Origin: Halioglobus maricola
GTDB taxonomy: Bacteria; Pseudomonadota; Gammaproteobacteria; Pseudomonadales; Halieaceae
Length of the DNA: 64,000 nucleotides
Assembly: GCF_009388985.1 (NCBI RefSeq)
Contig: NZ_CP036422.1
Location: 1,254,501 to 1,318,500, forward strand
Direction of reading: 5' to 3'
Part shown: positions 8,527 through 17,752 of the stretch, one piece after another
Layout: every line of letters begins with the position of its first letter
Position numbering within the stretch: position 1 is the stretch's first letter
The notes under the pieces: model-generated
What the model saw: the letters and a program-made list of their open reading frames with translations, nothing else
Told to the model about the DNA's origin: nothing
Database searches by the model: none
Program-made: the position numbers and the translations under genes

Positions 8527-10479
8527 ATGAACATGCTCCCCTCGCGTTTTTCGGCCCTATTAATACTGTTCGCCGTCGTGTTAGCGGTGCCTGCCAGCGC
8601 CCAGAGCATGCGCGTGGACGATTTCGTTTTGCTCGACCAGCACGGCCAAGCCCATCGTATGCACTATCATCAGGACGCGTCGGCCATTGTGCTGATTGTG
8701 CATGGCAATGGCTGCCAGATAGTGCGTTCAACACTGCCCGACTACAAAGCTTTGCGAGACAAATACGCGGCACAAGGCGTGCAGTTCGCGATGATCAACA
8801 GCAATCTGCAGGACAATCGAGAGAGTATTGCAGCTGAGGCAGCGGAGTGGGAGATAGATTTCCCGATTCTGGTGGATGAGACTCAGGATATCGGGCGTTC
8901 CCTGGCTCTGACCCGCACGGCTGAGGTGATTGTCGTCGACCCGAAGACATGGCGCATTGTGTATCGCGGCGCGATCAATGACCGCGTGCATTACGAGCGG
9001 CAGAAAGACAAGGCCCAGCAGCATTACGTGGCGGACGTTCTCGATGCAATGATCGCAGGCGACGCGCCAGCATTCTCCGAGATGCAGTCTCCCGGCTGTA
9101 TTGTAAATATTCCAGAGCAGCAGGCCGCGGTCAGTTATAGCGAAACTATCGCGCCTTTGTTGATCGAAAAGTGCGCGTCCTGTCATGTCGAAGGCGGAAT
9201 TGCGCCTTGGGCGATGTCTGAGTACCGGATGATTCAGGGCTTTGCGCCAATGATTCGCGAAGTATTGCGTACCCGGCGTATGCCACCGTGGCATCTGGAT
9301 CCTGCCGTGGGGGAGTGGCAGCACGACGGGGGCTTGTCGAATGAAGAGCGCACAACGCTGATGGCCTGGCTGGAAGCGGGTGCCCCCCGTGGTGAAGGTG
9401 CCGATCCATTATTAGAAGTTCCGCCTCGGGAAAACGTCTGGACCCTGGGGCAACCGGACCTCGTTATTGAAGTGCCTGCTTTCGCTGTGCCGGCGACCGG
9501 CACGGTTGAATACCAGTTCCCGCAGGTGGCCAATCCGCTGAAGGAGGGTGCTTGGGTGGTCGCGGCCACGGTTATACCTGGCGATGCCCAGGCTGTGCAC
9601 CACGTGTTGCTGGGTACAGTCGATGAGAAGATTGATGGGGAGCGCGCGGATGAAGAGGATATCTTCGAGAACTACATCATGGGCTATGCGCCGGGCAATG
9701 AGAGCGCCTTTATGCCTGAGGGCACCGGTGTCTATGTTCCCCCCGGGGCCTACTATACATTTCAGATGCACTACACACCTTACGGCAAGGCCTCAACTGA
9801 TGTGACTCGAGTGGGGCTCTACTTTGCCAAAGAGGCTCCGGAGCAATTCCTGCGCCAGGAAGTGGTGGTAAACCCTGCGATTCTGATTCCGCCGCACGCG
9901 GCTGATCATGAAGAAGTAGCGACGGTGCGCTTTTATCACGATGCGACCCTGTATGCGCTAACCCCTCACTCACACTATCGCGGCAAAAGCTCCACTTTCG
10001 AACTGATCTATCCGGACGGGCGCGAAGAGCTGATTCTTTCAGTGCCCAACTACGATTTTAACTGGCAGCGCACCTACAATTTTGTCGAGCCCAAGCAGGT
10101 GCCCGCTGGTACGCGTATTGTGCACCGAACGATCTACGATAATTCGGCCAATAATCCGGGTAACCCGGATCCTGAGGCAGAGGTATCCTGGGGCCTGCAG
10201 AGTGAAGAAGAGATGCTTTACGGCTCTGTGAGCTACGCCTGGACCGACGAAAAAGTCAGTGCCCCGATTCATGACGATCTGCGCTCAGGCGTCTCCCAGT
10301 GGGTGGGATATCTGGATCAGAATCTTGATGGCAAAGTTCAGCGCAGTGAAATGCCGGAGCGACTTCGCAAGAATATTGGGCTCAAGTGGATTTTTCTCGA
10401 CAAGAACTTCGACGGCGGTCTGGACTACGACGAAATGGAAGCCATGATCAGGCGCCGCCAGGAAAAGAAAGACGGGTAG
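8527..10479 (+). CDS. Redoxin - cytochrome c - copper monooxygenase-like - EF-hand fusion protein
   Basis: A 650-residue exported multidomain protein. The start at 8527 gives a signal peptide ending ASAQ (about residue 26). Residues 30-180 form a thioredoxin/peroxiredoxin-like domain with one cysteine, NGC (C63), not CxxC. A CASCH haem c site follows at 216-220, with a probable axial Met in RMPPWH (M252). Residues 310-580 resemble the PHM/DBH copper type II ascorbate-dependent monooxygenase fold. All expected ligands are visible: HH 358-359, H415 in QMHY, HSH 481-483 and M563 in EEEM. Two EF-hand loops (597-608 and 625-636) end the protein. Related fusions occur in Planctomycetes and marine bacteria, but I know of no established substrate. 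It may be a separate unit from the uronate operon, 89 bp upstream. Confidence 0.85.
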   Translation: MNMLPSRFSALLILFAVVLAVPASAQSMRVDDFVLLDQHGQAHRMHYHQDASAIVLIVHGNGCQIVRSTLPDYKALRDKYAAQGVQFAMINSNLQDNRESIAAEAAEWEIDFPILVDETQDIGRSLALTRTAEVIVVDPKTWRIVYRGAINDRVHYERQKDKAQQHYVADVLDAMIAGDAPAFSEMQSPGCIVNIPEQQAAVSYSETIAPLLIEKCASCHVEGGIAPWAMSEYRMIQGFAPMIREVLRTRRMPPWHLDPAVGEWQHDGGLSNEERTTLMAWLEAGAPRGEGADPLLEVPPRENVWTLGQPDLVIEVPAFAVPATGTVEYQFPQVANPLKEGAWVVAATVIPGDAQAVHHVLLGTVDEKIDGERADEEDIFENYIMGYAPGNESAFMPEGTGVYVPPGAYYTFQMHYTPYGKASTDVTRVGLYFAKEAPEQFLRQEVVVNPAILIPPHAADHEEVATVRFYHDATLYALTPHSHYRGKSSTFELIYPDGREELILSVPNYDFNWQRTYNFVEPKQVPAGTRIVHRTIYDNSANNPGNPDPEAEVSWGLQSEEEMLYGSVSYAWTDEKVSAPIHDDLRSGVSQWVGYLDQNLDGKVQRSEMPERLRKNIGLKWIFLDKNFDGGLDYDEMEAMIRRRQEKKDG

Positions 10480-10482
10480 GTC

Positions 10483-10503
10483 GCCCCCCGCAAAGCAGGG
10501 GGC
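10483..10503. terminator. Hairpin between convergent genes
   Basis: GCCCCC (10483-10488) pairs with GGGGGC (10498-10503), and the loop can extend the stem by GC/GC around AAA. It sits between the convergent fusion-protein and acyl-CoA dehydrogenase genes and could stop transcripts from either side. The T-tract is poor (AGATGGTGTTT), so termination strength is uncertain. Confidence 0.5.
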
Positions 10504-10512
10504 AGATGGTGT

Positions 10513-11763
10513 TTAGTCGCGCAGTGGCGGGGTGAGATAGGCGGCCGTGGCACCGAGGTTCTCGCGGCTAGCCTTAATTTCCATGCGCGCAATACCCTGC
10601 AGATGGACCTCGTCGGGGCCATCGGCGAAGCGCAGTGCCCGGCCCATGGTGTAGATATCTACCAGCGGAGTATCGGGGCTCAGGCCCATGGCGCCGAACA
10701 CCTGCATAGCGCGGTCGCTGACTCTGCATAACAGTTGCGCCGCCATCACTTTAATCATGGAAATTTCACGCCTTGCTTCCTTGGCGCCCACGTTGTCCAT
10801 CATCCATGCCGCCTTCAGGACCAGTAGCCGGGTTGATTCGATTTCCATGCGGGACTGGGCAATGGACTCAGCCACACTGCCGTGCTGGTGCAGGAATTTT
10901 CCAAAAGTTTTCCGCTCCTGGGCGCGTTCAGTCATCAACTCCAGACAGAGCTGGGCGGCACCGATGGCGCGCATGCAGTGATGAATGCGGCCGGGCCCAA
11001 GGCGGGCCTGGGCCAGGGCAAAGCCCGAGCCTTCTTCACCGAGCAGGTTGCTAACCGGTACGCGCACATCCTTAAACACAATTTCGCAATGGCCTTCACG
11101 GGAGTGGTGATTCATTACCGTCGGATTGCGCAGTATTTCCAACCCGGGCGTGCCGTTCGGCACTAGAATCATGCTCTGTTGCTTGTGTACGTTCTCGTTG
11201 TCTGGATCGGTCTTGCCCATCACGATAAAAAATTTGCAATCGGGCCGTGCGGCATTGGAGATGAACCACTTGCGGCCATTGATGACATACTCATCACCCT
11301 CGCGACGCATTAGCGTGGTGATGTTGGTCGCATCGGAGGAGGCCACGTCCGGCTCAGTCATGGCAAATGCTGAGTGAAATTCACCATTGAGCATTGGGTT
11401 CAGCCACTGCTCACGCTGTTCCTCCGTGGCGAACATGTGTAGCAGTTCCATATTGCCGGTATCAGGGGCGTTGCAGTTGAACACTTCAGGTGCCCAACCG
11501 ATACGGCCGGTGAGCTCGGCGACAGGAGCGTATTCAAGGTTGGTGAGGCGAGTGCCGGGCTCATCGTCTTTCAGGTGCGGCAGGAACATATTCCAAAGCC
11601 CTTCTGACTTGGCGAGCTCGCGCAGGTCTTTGAGGAAAGAGATTTCGTAGCCCTGGTGCGCTTCCTCGTTGAACTGACGGATGCGGGGTACGACGTGCTC
11701 TTCCATAAACGCGTTGACGCGCGCCACCATTTCCTGGGTTTTCGGGGAGTATGAAAAATCCAT
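10513..11763 (-). CDS. Acyl-CoA dehydrogenase (ACAD10/11-like)
   Basis: A 416-residue flavoprotein that would catalyse alpha,beta-dehydrogenation of an acyl-CoA. FAMTEPDVASSDATNI forms the FAD/substrate-binding signature, and RKWFISNAARPDCKF is the usual middle beta-domain. ARLGPGRIHHCMRAIG and ALRFADGPDEVHLQGIARMEIK are typical of the ACAD10/11 subgroup, where acidic residues of the DGPDEVH loop sit at the active site. It is last in a minus-strand set of three genes (two SDRs upstream, 15 bp gap), a layout that suggests a beta-oxidation-like route for a specific branched, aromatic or hydroxy acyl chain. Electron acceptor would be ETF. Substrate cannot be read from sequence. Confidence 0.9.
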   Translation of the reverse strand: MDFSYSPKTQEMVARVNAFMEEHVVPRIRQFNEEAHQGYEISFLKDLRELAKSEGLWNMFLPHLKDDEPGTRLTNLEYAPVAELTGRIGWAPEVFNCNAPDTGNMELLHMFATEEQREQWLNPMLNGEFHSAFAMTEPDVASSDATNITTLMRREGDEYVINGRKWFISNAARPDCKFFIVMGKTDPDNENVHKQQSMILVPNGTPGLEILRNPTVMNHHSREGHCEIVFKDVRVPVSNLLGEEGSGFALAQARLGPGRIHHCMRAIGAAQLCLELMTERAQERKTFGKFLHQHGSVAESIAQSRMEIESTRLLVLKAAWMMDNVGAKEARREISMIKVMAAQLLCRVSDRAMQVFGAMGLSPDTPLVDIYTMGRALRFADGPDEVHLQGIARMEIKASRENLGATAAYLTPPLRD

Positions 11764-11778
11764 GATTGTTCCTCTTGT

Positions 11779-12534
11779 TTAGAAGGCCGAGACACCGCCG
11801 TCCACGGCGATAGTCTGGCCAGTCATATAAGTGTTTTTGGGGTCGATCAGGGTCAGCATGACATCGACCATTTCTTCAGGAGTGCCCAGGCGTTTCATCG
11901 GGCAGCGTTTTGCCAGTACGTCCCGCGTGCCCTGGTCAGCCACATTGGTCACCATGGGTGTAGGGCTGAAGAAGGGGCAGATCGCGTTTACACGCACGTT
12001 TTTGTCAGCGTACTCCGCCGCGGCGGTTTTGGTCAGGCCGACAACGGCGTGTTTGGCGGCGCAGTAGGCACCCAGCAGAGGTGCAGCGCCTAGCCCTGCC
12101 ATGGAGGCGACATTGAGCACGGTGCCGCCGCCCTGCGTGAGCATCTGTCTGATCTGGTGCTTCAGGCCAAAGAATACACCCTTGGCATTGACCGCGAGGT
12201 TGAGGTCGTACTCATCCTCTTCCACGTCGATCAGTGCTTTGAAGCTGCCGCTGATGCCGGCATTGTTGACGGCAATGTCCAATCGTCCGAACGTTTCGAC
12301 AGCCAGGTTAACCAGCCCGGAAACCTCCGCTTCACTACTGACGTCGCAGCGCACGGTGACGACTTCAGTCCCTGCTGATCGCAGTGTTTCAGCCTGCGCC
12401 TGCAGTGCTTCTGTGTCGAGATCGCCAAGTACCAGTTTGGCGCCTGCCGCGCCGAGCTTCTGCGCGAGTAGTTGGCCAAAGCCACCGGCTGCGCCGGTAA
12501 TCAGAACGACCTTGTTGTCAAAGTTATCAGCCAT
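11779..12534 (-). CDS. SDR-family NAD(P)-dependent oxidoreductase
   Basis: A 251-residue classical SDR. Start chosen at 12534 (MADNFDNK), which gives the usual short lead into the first strand; a longer reading would overlap the upstream SDR gene. Visible motifs are GAAGGFGQ (the GxxxGxG cofactor loop, near residue 12), NNAGISG, catalytic serine in NVASMAG, and YCAAK (the YxxxK pair). D in LGDLDTE after the second strand suggests NAD(H) preference. It is the middle gene of the SDR-SDR-acyl-CoA dehydrogenase set and probably acts as a hydroxyacyl-CoA or alcohol dehydrogenase in that pathway. Substrate not identifiable. Confidence 0.9.
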   Translation of the reverse strand: MADNFDNKVVLITGAAGGFGQLLAQKLGAAGAKLVLGDLDTEALQAQAETLRSAGTEVVTVRCDVSSEAEVSGLVNLAVETFGRLDIAVNNAGISGSFKALIDVEEDEYDLNLAVNAKGVFFGLKHQIRQMLTQGGGTVLNVASMAGLGAAPLLGAYCAAKHAVVGLTKTAAAEYADKNVRVNAICPFFSPTPMVTNVADQGTRDVLAKRCPMKRLGTPEEMVDVMLTLIDPKNTYMTGQTIAVDGGVSAF

Positions 12535-12545
12535 ATTGGGGGTCC

Positions 12546-13310
12546 TTACAGGGTGAGTCCGCCGTCTACCACGATACATTCACCCGTGGTGTAGCTGGAC
12601 GCATCGGACACCAGGTAGAGCACCGTGCCAGCCATCTCCTCAGGTTCTGCATGGCGTCCCATTGGAATGCTTTTGATCGCATGGTCGTAAATGTCATCAT
12701 TGGTAAACAGTGCGCCGGCGAACTTGGTCTTGGTCAGGCCAGGCAGCAGGGCGTTGCAGCGGATGCCCAGCGGGGCGCATTCCTTGGCAAAGGACTTGGT
12801 CATGTTTATCACGGCCGCTTTGGTGATGCTGTAGATGCCCTGCATGGGCCCTGGTTGCAGGCCGTTTACAGATGCGGTGTTGACGATAGCGCCGCCGCCC
12901 TGTTCGCGCATCAATTTCCCTGCCTCTATGGACATGAAGAAGTAACCGCGAACGTTGACGTCAACGGTCTTGTTGTAGGCACCCAGGTCGGTGTCGAGGA
13001 TGTGGCCAAAGTAGGGGTTTGTAGCGGCATTGTTGACCAGAATGTCGAGCCTGCCGTGGGTATCTTTGATGGTTGCGAAGGTAGCTGTGATGGCTTCCAT
13101 ATCGCCGACATGACACGCCAGGGCCTCGGCGGCTCCCCCCTTGGCAGTAATGGCATCTGCCACTGTCTGGCAATCGTCGATTTTGCGGCTGGAAACAATG
13201 ACATGGGCGCCATGGCTGGCTAGCAGGTGGGCAATGGCTTCGCCGATGCCACGACTGGCGCCGGTGACCAGTGCGATTTTGCCGGAGAGATCGAAAATGT
13301 CGCTGCTCAT
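12546..13310 (-). CDS. SDR-family oxidoreductase, first gene of catabolic operon
   Basis: A 254-residue classical SDR, 11 bp upstream of the next SDR. I place the start at 13310 (MSSDIFDLSGK); an in-frame ATG at 13382 would add 24 residues not seen in the family. GASRGIGE is the cofactor glycine motif, and NNAATNPYFG, TASVNG and YSITK supply the structural Asn, the catalytic Ser and the YxxxK pair. SSRK after the second strand suggests NADPH. The protein resembles RhlG/FabG-like and DHRS4-type enzymes. The operon is divergent from a LysR gene, whose product likely controls it. Role in oxidising or reducing a lipid intermediate is inferred. Confidence 0.9.
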   Translation of the reverse strand: MSSDIFDLSGKIALVTGASRGIGEAIAHLLASHGAHVIVSSRKIDDCQTVADAITAKGGAAEALACHVGDMEAITATFATIKDTHGRLDILVNNAATNPYFGHILDTDLGAYNKTVDVNVRGYFFMSIEAGKLMREQGGGAIVNTASVNGLQPGPMQGIYSITKAAVINMTKSFAKECAPLGIRCNALLPGLTKTKFAGALFTNDDIYDHAIKSIPMGRHAEPEEMAGTVLYLVSDASSYTTGECIVVDGGLTL

Positions 13311-13452
13311 GATGAGGTCCTCGAGTAGTGGCTTGTTGATAGTGTCTTGTTCATAGCAGCAGAGAGCATAGCCAACGCTCAAGTATTATTGAAATTTATT
13401 GGGTTAATGCTACTGTATAAGATCTATCAATAACGAAGTTTGCCCTGTTGTC

Positions 13453-14352
13453 ATGCGCCTTAATCGCGTTGATCTCAATCTTTTTGTGGTACTCGATACG
13501 ATCTATACCGAGCGCAACCTTACTCGTTCGGCTGAAGTGTTGTGCGTAACCCAGCCCACCGTCAGTAATGCCCTGGCGCGCCTGCGCAAGAGCTTCAATG
13601 ACGAACTGTTTATCCGTTCGCCCAAAGGTATGGTGCCAACCCCCCTGACTGAAAATATTATCGGCCGGGTTCGGGAGTCATTGCAGATGCTGGAGACGTC
13701 GGTGTTGGAAGGCGATGTATTTGCCCCCGCGTCCTGTGATCGCACGTTTCAGCTGAGTATGAATGACGATACGGCGGCCACGCTGCTGCCGGAACTGATG
13801 GAGACGCTCGCCCAGCAAGCGCCAGCGATGTCACTGCAGAATTACCTGATTCGCAGGCGGGACCTGTTTTCGGCCCTGGCTTCCGGGCAGCTTGATCTGG
13901 CGATCGATGTGATCGGCCGGGCTGACCCCCAGCTGTGTCACGAGCCGCTATTCAAGGAACGTTATGTCTGCTTGGTCCGTCATGATCACCCAGAGTTGGG
14001 CGACAGTATCAGCCTGGAGAAATATCTCTCGATGGGGCACGTGCACGTTAGTAGTCGACCTTCCGGGCTAGGGGTCGTGGACGCCGAGCTCAATCGCCTG
14101 GGTTATCAGCGCGATATTAGGCTGCGCATGCAAAATCACTACACGGCGCCGGAGGTGGTGAGCCGTACCGATCTACTGCTGACCGCTCCCAGCCACTGGG
14201 CACACCGGACATCGCTAAAAGCACTGGAGTTGCCGCTGGTGCTCCCGGGTCTTCAACTGAACCTGATCTGGCATCGCAGCGCCGACAATGATCAGGCGAG
14301 TCGCTGGCTGCGGGAGAGGGTGATAGAAGTGTACAAAAACCTTAGTCGGTAA
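13453..14352 (+). CDS. LysR-family transcriptional regulator
   Basis: A 299-residue regulator. The N-terminal winged HTH (residues about 4-62: LNLFVVLDTIYTERNLTRSAEVLCVTQPTVSNAL) is classic LysR, and the rest is a two-lobed ligand-binding domain. It resembles the NodD/LinR/NahR-like subgroup that begins RVDLNLFVVLDTI. It is divergent from the SDR-SDR-acyl-CoA dehydrogenase genes, the usual LysR arrangement. The 142-bp gap holds two TTATTG hexamers 10 bp apart (13386-13391, 13396-13401) and an inverted CAATAA at 13428-13433, plus a TATAAG -10-like box at 13416-13421. These are plausible binding and promoter elements but are not proven. Confidence 0.92.
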   Translation: MRLNRVDLNLFVVLDTIYTERNLTRSAEVLCVTQPTVSNALARLRKSFNDELFIRSPKGMVPTPLTENIIGRVRESLQMLETSVLEGDVFAPASCDRTFQLSMNDDTAATLLPELMETLAQQAPAMSLQNYLIRRRDLFSALASGQLDLAIDVIGRADPQLCHEPLFKERYVCLVRHDHPELGDSISLEKYLSMGHVHVSSRPSGLGVVDAELNRLGYQRDIRLRMQNHYTAPEVVSRTDLLLTAPSHWAHRTSLKALELPLVLPGLQLNLIWHRSADNDQASRWLRERVIEVYKNLSR

Positions 14353-14384
14353 ATCTTTAGTTCAAAAATCTGGGAGAGAACAAC

Positions 14385-14840
14385 ATGACTTGGCTCGTAT
14401 ATCTATCGGGGGAAATCCATAGTGACTGGCGTGAACAAATTATTGCCGGGAGCAACTCGCTAGGCCTGCCGGTGAACTTCGTGTCACCGGTGACCGATCA
14501 TGCGGCAAGTGATGCTGCCGGCGACGTGTTGGGCGGCGAAGAAAAGAGTTTCTGGCGCGACCACAAGTCTTCCAAGGTAAATGCTATTCGTACCAAGACG
14601 CTGATCGAGAAAAGCGATCTGGCGGTCATTCGTTTCGGAGACAAGTACAAGCAGTGGAATGCTGCCTTTGATGCGGGCTATTGCGCTGCCCTGGGTAAAC
14701 CCTACATCACGCTGCACGACGAAAGCATCATACACCCGCTTAAAGAGGTAGATGCCGCGGCAATGGCCTGGGCGGAGGAGCCCGCCCAGGTGGTGGAGAT
14801 ACTGCAATATGTGGTCAGTTCAGGCGGCTCCGACCGATGA
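14385..14840 (+). CDS. YtoQ family protein
   Basis: A 151-residue protein matching the YtoQ family (named from Bacillus), whose members start WxVYLSGEIHSDWR and are related to the nucleoside 2-deoxyribosyltransferase/TIR-like fold. Visible blocks are YLSGEIHSDWREQI, SPVTDHAASD, the KVNAIRTKTLIEKSDLAV strand-helix, and FGDKYKQWNAAFDAGY. The biochemical role of YtoQ is not established to my knowledge. A GGGAGAG Shine-Dalgarno-like run precedes the ATG. The last 26 bp overlap the end of the convergent acyl-CoA dehydrogenase gene. Confidence 0.85.
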   Translation: MTWLVYLSGEIHSDWREQIIAGSNSLGLPVNFVSPVTDHAASDAAGDVLGGEEKSFWRDHKSSKVNAIRTKTLIEKSDLAVIRFGDKYKQWNAAFDAGYCAALGKPYITLHDESIIHPLKEVDAAAMAWAEEPAQVVEILQYVVSSGGSDR

Positions 14841-15957
14841 TCAGTTTCATGACCTCACTGGTGCCGCCATAGATGCGCTGTACCCGCGAATCAGCGTAGG
14901 CTCGAGCGATGGGGTATTCCCACATAAAACCATAGCCGCCGTGCAACTGCAGGCACTGATCCAGCACCCGGCCCTGTAACTCGGTGGCGTGAAGCTTGGC
15001 TTTGGCGGCGGTAACCGGGTCAAGCTTTCCATCGAGATGCAGTTCGAGGCAGCGGTCAATAAATACCCTGCAGACGCTGATTTCAGTGTCCATTTCTGCG
15101 AGTTTGAACTGGGTATTCTGGAAGTCAGCAATGCTTTTTCCAAAGGCCTTGCGCTCTGAGACATACTCAGTCGTGTAGTCCAGGGCAGTTTCTGCGCTGG
15201 CGATACCGACTTCGGCAATCTGCAGCCGCTCCTGCGGTAATTCCTGCATCAGATAGACAAAACCCTTGCCTTCTTCGCCGAGCAAGGCGTTGCCAGGCAC
15301 ACGTACATCATTGAAAAAGAGTTCCGATGTGTCCTGGGCTTTCATGCCCAGCTTGTCCAGATTGGTCCCTTTCTCGAAACCGGGTGTGTTGGCTTCGACC
15401 AGGAAAAGGCTGGTGCCCGCTGCGCCTTTGCTTGGGTCGGTTTTTGCGACAACCACCACCAAATCAGCATGTTGACCATTGGTAATAAAGGTCTTCGAGC
15501 CGTTGATGATGAAGTCATCGCCATCGCGAATGGCCGTCGTCTTTATGCCTTGCAGGTCGGATCCTGCGCCGGGCTCAGTCATTGCGATTGCCGTGACTAT
15601 CTCCCCTGAGATACAGCCAGGAATATACTTCTCCTTTTGTTCCTCGCTGCCAAAGTTCAGGATATAGGGTACCGAGATGTCGCTGTGCAGAGACCAGCCG
15701 ATTCCCGTGTGGCCTCCCCGGGCGACCTCTTCATTGATAATGGAGTTATAGCGATAGTCCACGCCTACACCGCCGTATTGCTCCGGAGCGCCGGGGACGA
15801 GGAAACCCTGTGCGCCGGCCTTTTGCCATAGTGCCTTGTCTACCTGGCCGGCCTTTTCCCACGCCTGGTGATAGGGTTCTACTTCGGTTTCGAGAAACTT
15901 ACGTACGCTCTCGCGAAAGAGTTCGTGTTCTGGTTCGTAAACGGTTCTGGGTATCAT
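14815..15957 (-). CDS. Acyl-CoA dehydrogenase (long-chain type)
   Basis: A 380-residue acyl-CoA dehydrogenase. IAMTEPGAGSDLQGIKTTA is the FAD/acyl-binding signature, GSKTFITNGQHAD the middle domain, and YVSERKAFGKSIADFQNTQFKLAEM the start of the C-terminal helical domain. YADSRVQRIYGGTSEVMKLIIGR closes the protein, with the Glu of GGTSEV at the position of the MCAD base. It lies 88 bp downstream of the acyl-CoA ligase gene on the same strand, so the TetR-ligase-dehydrogenase set probably activates and begins oxidation of a fatty acid. Its 3' end overlaps ytoQ by 26 bp tail to tail. Chain-length preference is not determinable. Confidence 0.92.
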   Translation of the reverse strand: MIPRTVYEPEHELFRESVRKFLETEVEPYHQAWEKAGQVDKALWQKAGAQGFLVPGAPEQYGGVGVDYRYNSIINEEVARGGHTGIGWSLHSDISVPYILNFGSEEQKEKYIPGCISGEIVTAIAMTEPGAGSDLQGIKTTAIRDGDDFIINGSKTFITNGQHADLVVVVAKTDPSKGAAGTSLFLVEANTPGFEKGTNLDKLGMKAQDTSELFFNDVRVPGNALLGEEGKGFVYLMQELPQERLQIAEVGIASAETALDYTTEYVSERKAFGKSIADFQNTQFKLAEMDTEISVCRVFIDRCLELHLDGKLDPVTAAKAKLHATELQGRVLDQCLQLHGGYGFMWEYPIARAYADSRVQRIYGGTSEVMKLIIGRSRLN

Positions 15958-16045
15958 GGTTCTTCCTGAAATAGCTGTGTTTTAATTGTTGGGCGCGGCC
16001 GACGCGCTGTGCTGCAGAGAAAAATGTTGCAAGCTGCAGCCGCCA

Positions 16046-17746
16046 TTAGCTTGCATTTTCGACAGCAAGTGACGATTGCAGCTCCCGCTTCATGAATTTG
16101 CCAGTAGCGTTGCGCGGCAGTGGTGTGTCGGTGATCCAGATATATTTGGGAATCTTGAACGGGGAGAGATGATCTTTGCAGAACGCTCGCAGTTCACCTG
16201 CGCTAAAACTGGCTCCGGTTTCAGGCACAATTGCTGCGCCTACTTCCTCACCCAGGCGTTCATCGGGCACTGAAAATACCGCGCACTCGGCAACACCGGG
16301 AAACTTGAACAGCACTGTTTCTACCTCGGAGCAGTAGATGTTTTCGCCGCCGCGCAAGACCATGTCTTTGGCGCGATCTACCAGATAAACGAAGTCGTCT
16401 GCATCAACATAGCCAATGTCGCCAGTGCGTAGCCAGCCATCGACAATAGTTTCTGCGGTGGCGTCCGGGCGATTGAGGTAGCCCTTGATGACCTGGATGC
16501 TGCGCAGACAGATTTCACCTATTTCACCGGCAGGTAATGCGTTGCCCTCGCTATCGATAGCGCAGACTTCACAGGTTGGGACGATGCGCCCTGCTGCACC
16601 GGGTTTGTCGCTCAAAAAGACACCCAGGCTGCTTGCGACCAGGCCGCAGGTTTCGGTGAGCCCGTAGCCCTGGGCTGGCAGCGCGCCTCGTCCTCGTTCA
16701 GAGACTTTGTCTACGAGGTCGGCCTGAACCGGTGCTCCGCCACCGCCAAACATTGCCATACTGGACGTGTCGCGGGTGGCGAAATCGGGGTGGGCAATCA
16801 TTTCTCTGGTCATGACGGGCACACTGCTAAACGTTGTGATCTTCTCTTCCTCAATAATTCGCAGCGCTTCGCCCGCATCCCATTTGTACATGTGCACCAG
16901 CTTGCCGCCGAGGAAGGTCTGCGCCTGGGCCGCGCAGTTGTTGGTTGTGACGTGGAATAGCGGTGCGGCGATGATTGTCGCCGGGCTGGTCGCGGCAGGT
17001 GGCATAGGATCATTGCCTTCTTTCTCGCTCAGTTTTCCTACGGCGTTGAGCTGGCTCAGGTTGCTGAACAGTGTGCTCAGCACATTGTTCGTGCACCCTT
17101 GGTGAGTTAGCTGGGCGCCCTTGGGTTTGCCTGTTGTTCCCGACGTATAGAAAATGCATGCGTCGTCATCGGGATCGATCTCGACTTCAGGCAACTCCGC
17201 GGGCGCAGACAGGAGTGTTTCCCACGGAGTGGCCCAGGCCGGTGTTTCACAGCGCGTAGTGACGACTTTCATGTCGGGAAACGCGTCACGTATTTCCTCG
17301 AATCTTTCGAGGCGCTCCTGGTCACAGATGAGCAAGGAGGTTTGGCTGTCGGCGAGGCCATACTTGAGTTCTTCCGGCACCCACCACGCGTTCACGCCCA
17401 CAGAAGTGGCGCCTGCGCAGGCGATAGCCCAGTAGCTGAGCATCCATTCCGGATAGTTGCGCATAGCGATAGCGACCTTGTCGCCTGGGCCCACGCCATT
17501 GGTGTGTAGCCAATTGGCTATACGGGCGACTTGCTCGTGGGCCTGCGCGTAGGTCAGTCGTTCGTTCTGGTAAACCAGGTAGTCTTTGTCGCCGTGCCCG
17601 GCAGACGACAGCCAGAAGTCACGCAGATTTGCCGGCGCGTGGGTCCATGCTTTCAGGGTCTGTCCGCGCACTTCCGTTTCTGTGATAGCGAACATCTGGT
17701 CGGGCGCGGTGAGTTCATCGATGGTCTGCTGCAGTATGTCGTACAT
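16046..17746 (-). CDS. Acyl-CoA synthetase (AMP-forming, class I adenylate-forming)
   Basis: A 566-residue enzyme forming acyl-CoA from a carboxylic acid, ATP and CoA through an acyl-adenylate. The P-loop YTSGTTGKPKGA, the GYGLTETCGL motif, WLRTGDIGYVDADDFVYLVDR with the hinge aspartate, and PLPRNATGKFMKREL with the catalytic lysine are all present in order. Length is typical. It starts 6 bp after the TetR stop codon, so the two are one transcript, and the acyl-CoA dehydrogenase gene follows. Likely substrates are medium or long fatty acids or a cyclic carboxylate. The TetR partner probably senses the acid or its CoA ester. Confidence 0.93.
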   Translation of the reverse strand: MYDILQQTIDELTAPDQMFAITETEVRGQTLKAWTHAPANLRDFWLSSAGHGDKDYLVYQNERLTYAQAHEQVARIANWLHTNGVGPGDKVAIAMRNYPEWMLSYWAIACAGATSVGVNAWWVPEELKYGLADSQTSLLICDQERLERFEEIRDAFPDMKVVTTRCETPAWATPWETLLSAPAELPEVEIDPDDDACIFYTSGTTGKPKGAQLTHQGCTNNVLSTLFSNLSQLNAVGKLSEKEGNDPMPPAATSPATIIAAPLFHVTTNNCAAQAQTFLGGKLVHMYKWDAGEALRIIEEEKITTFSSVPVMTREMIAHPDFATRDTSSMAMFGGGGAPVQADLVDKVSERGRGALPAQGYGLTETCGLVASSLGVFLSDKPGAAGRIVPTCEVCAIDSEGNALPAGEIGEICLRSIQVIKGYLNRPDATAETIVDGWLRTGDIGYVDADDFVYLVDRAKDMVLRGGENIYCSEVETVLFKFPGVAECAVFSVPDERLGEEVGAAIVPETGASFSAGELRAFCKDHLSPFKIPKYIWITDTPLPRNATGKFMKRELQSSLAVENAS

Positions 17747-17752
17747 GGTTTC

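Noticed and set aside
13311..13382. Longer start of the first SDR gene of the 10513-13310 operon.
   Set aside because: It adds 24 residues upstream of a normal SDR N-terminus and would run into the LysR control region.
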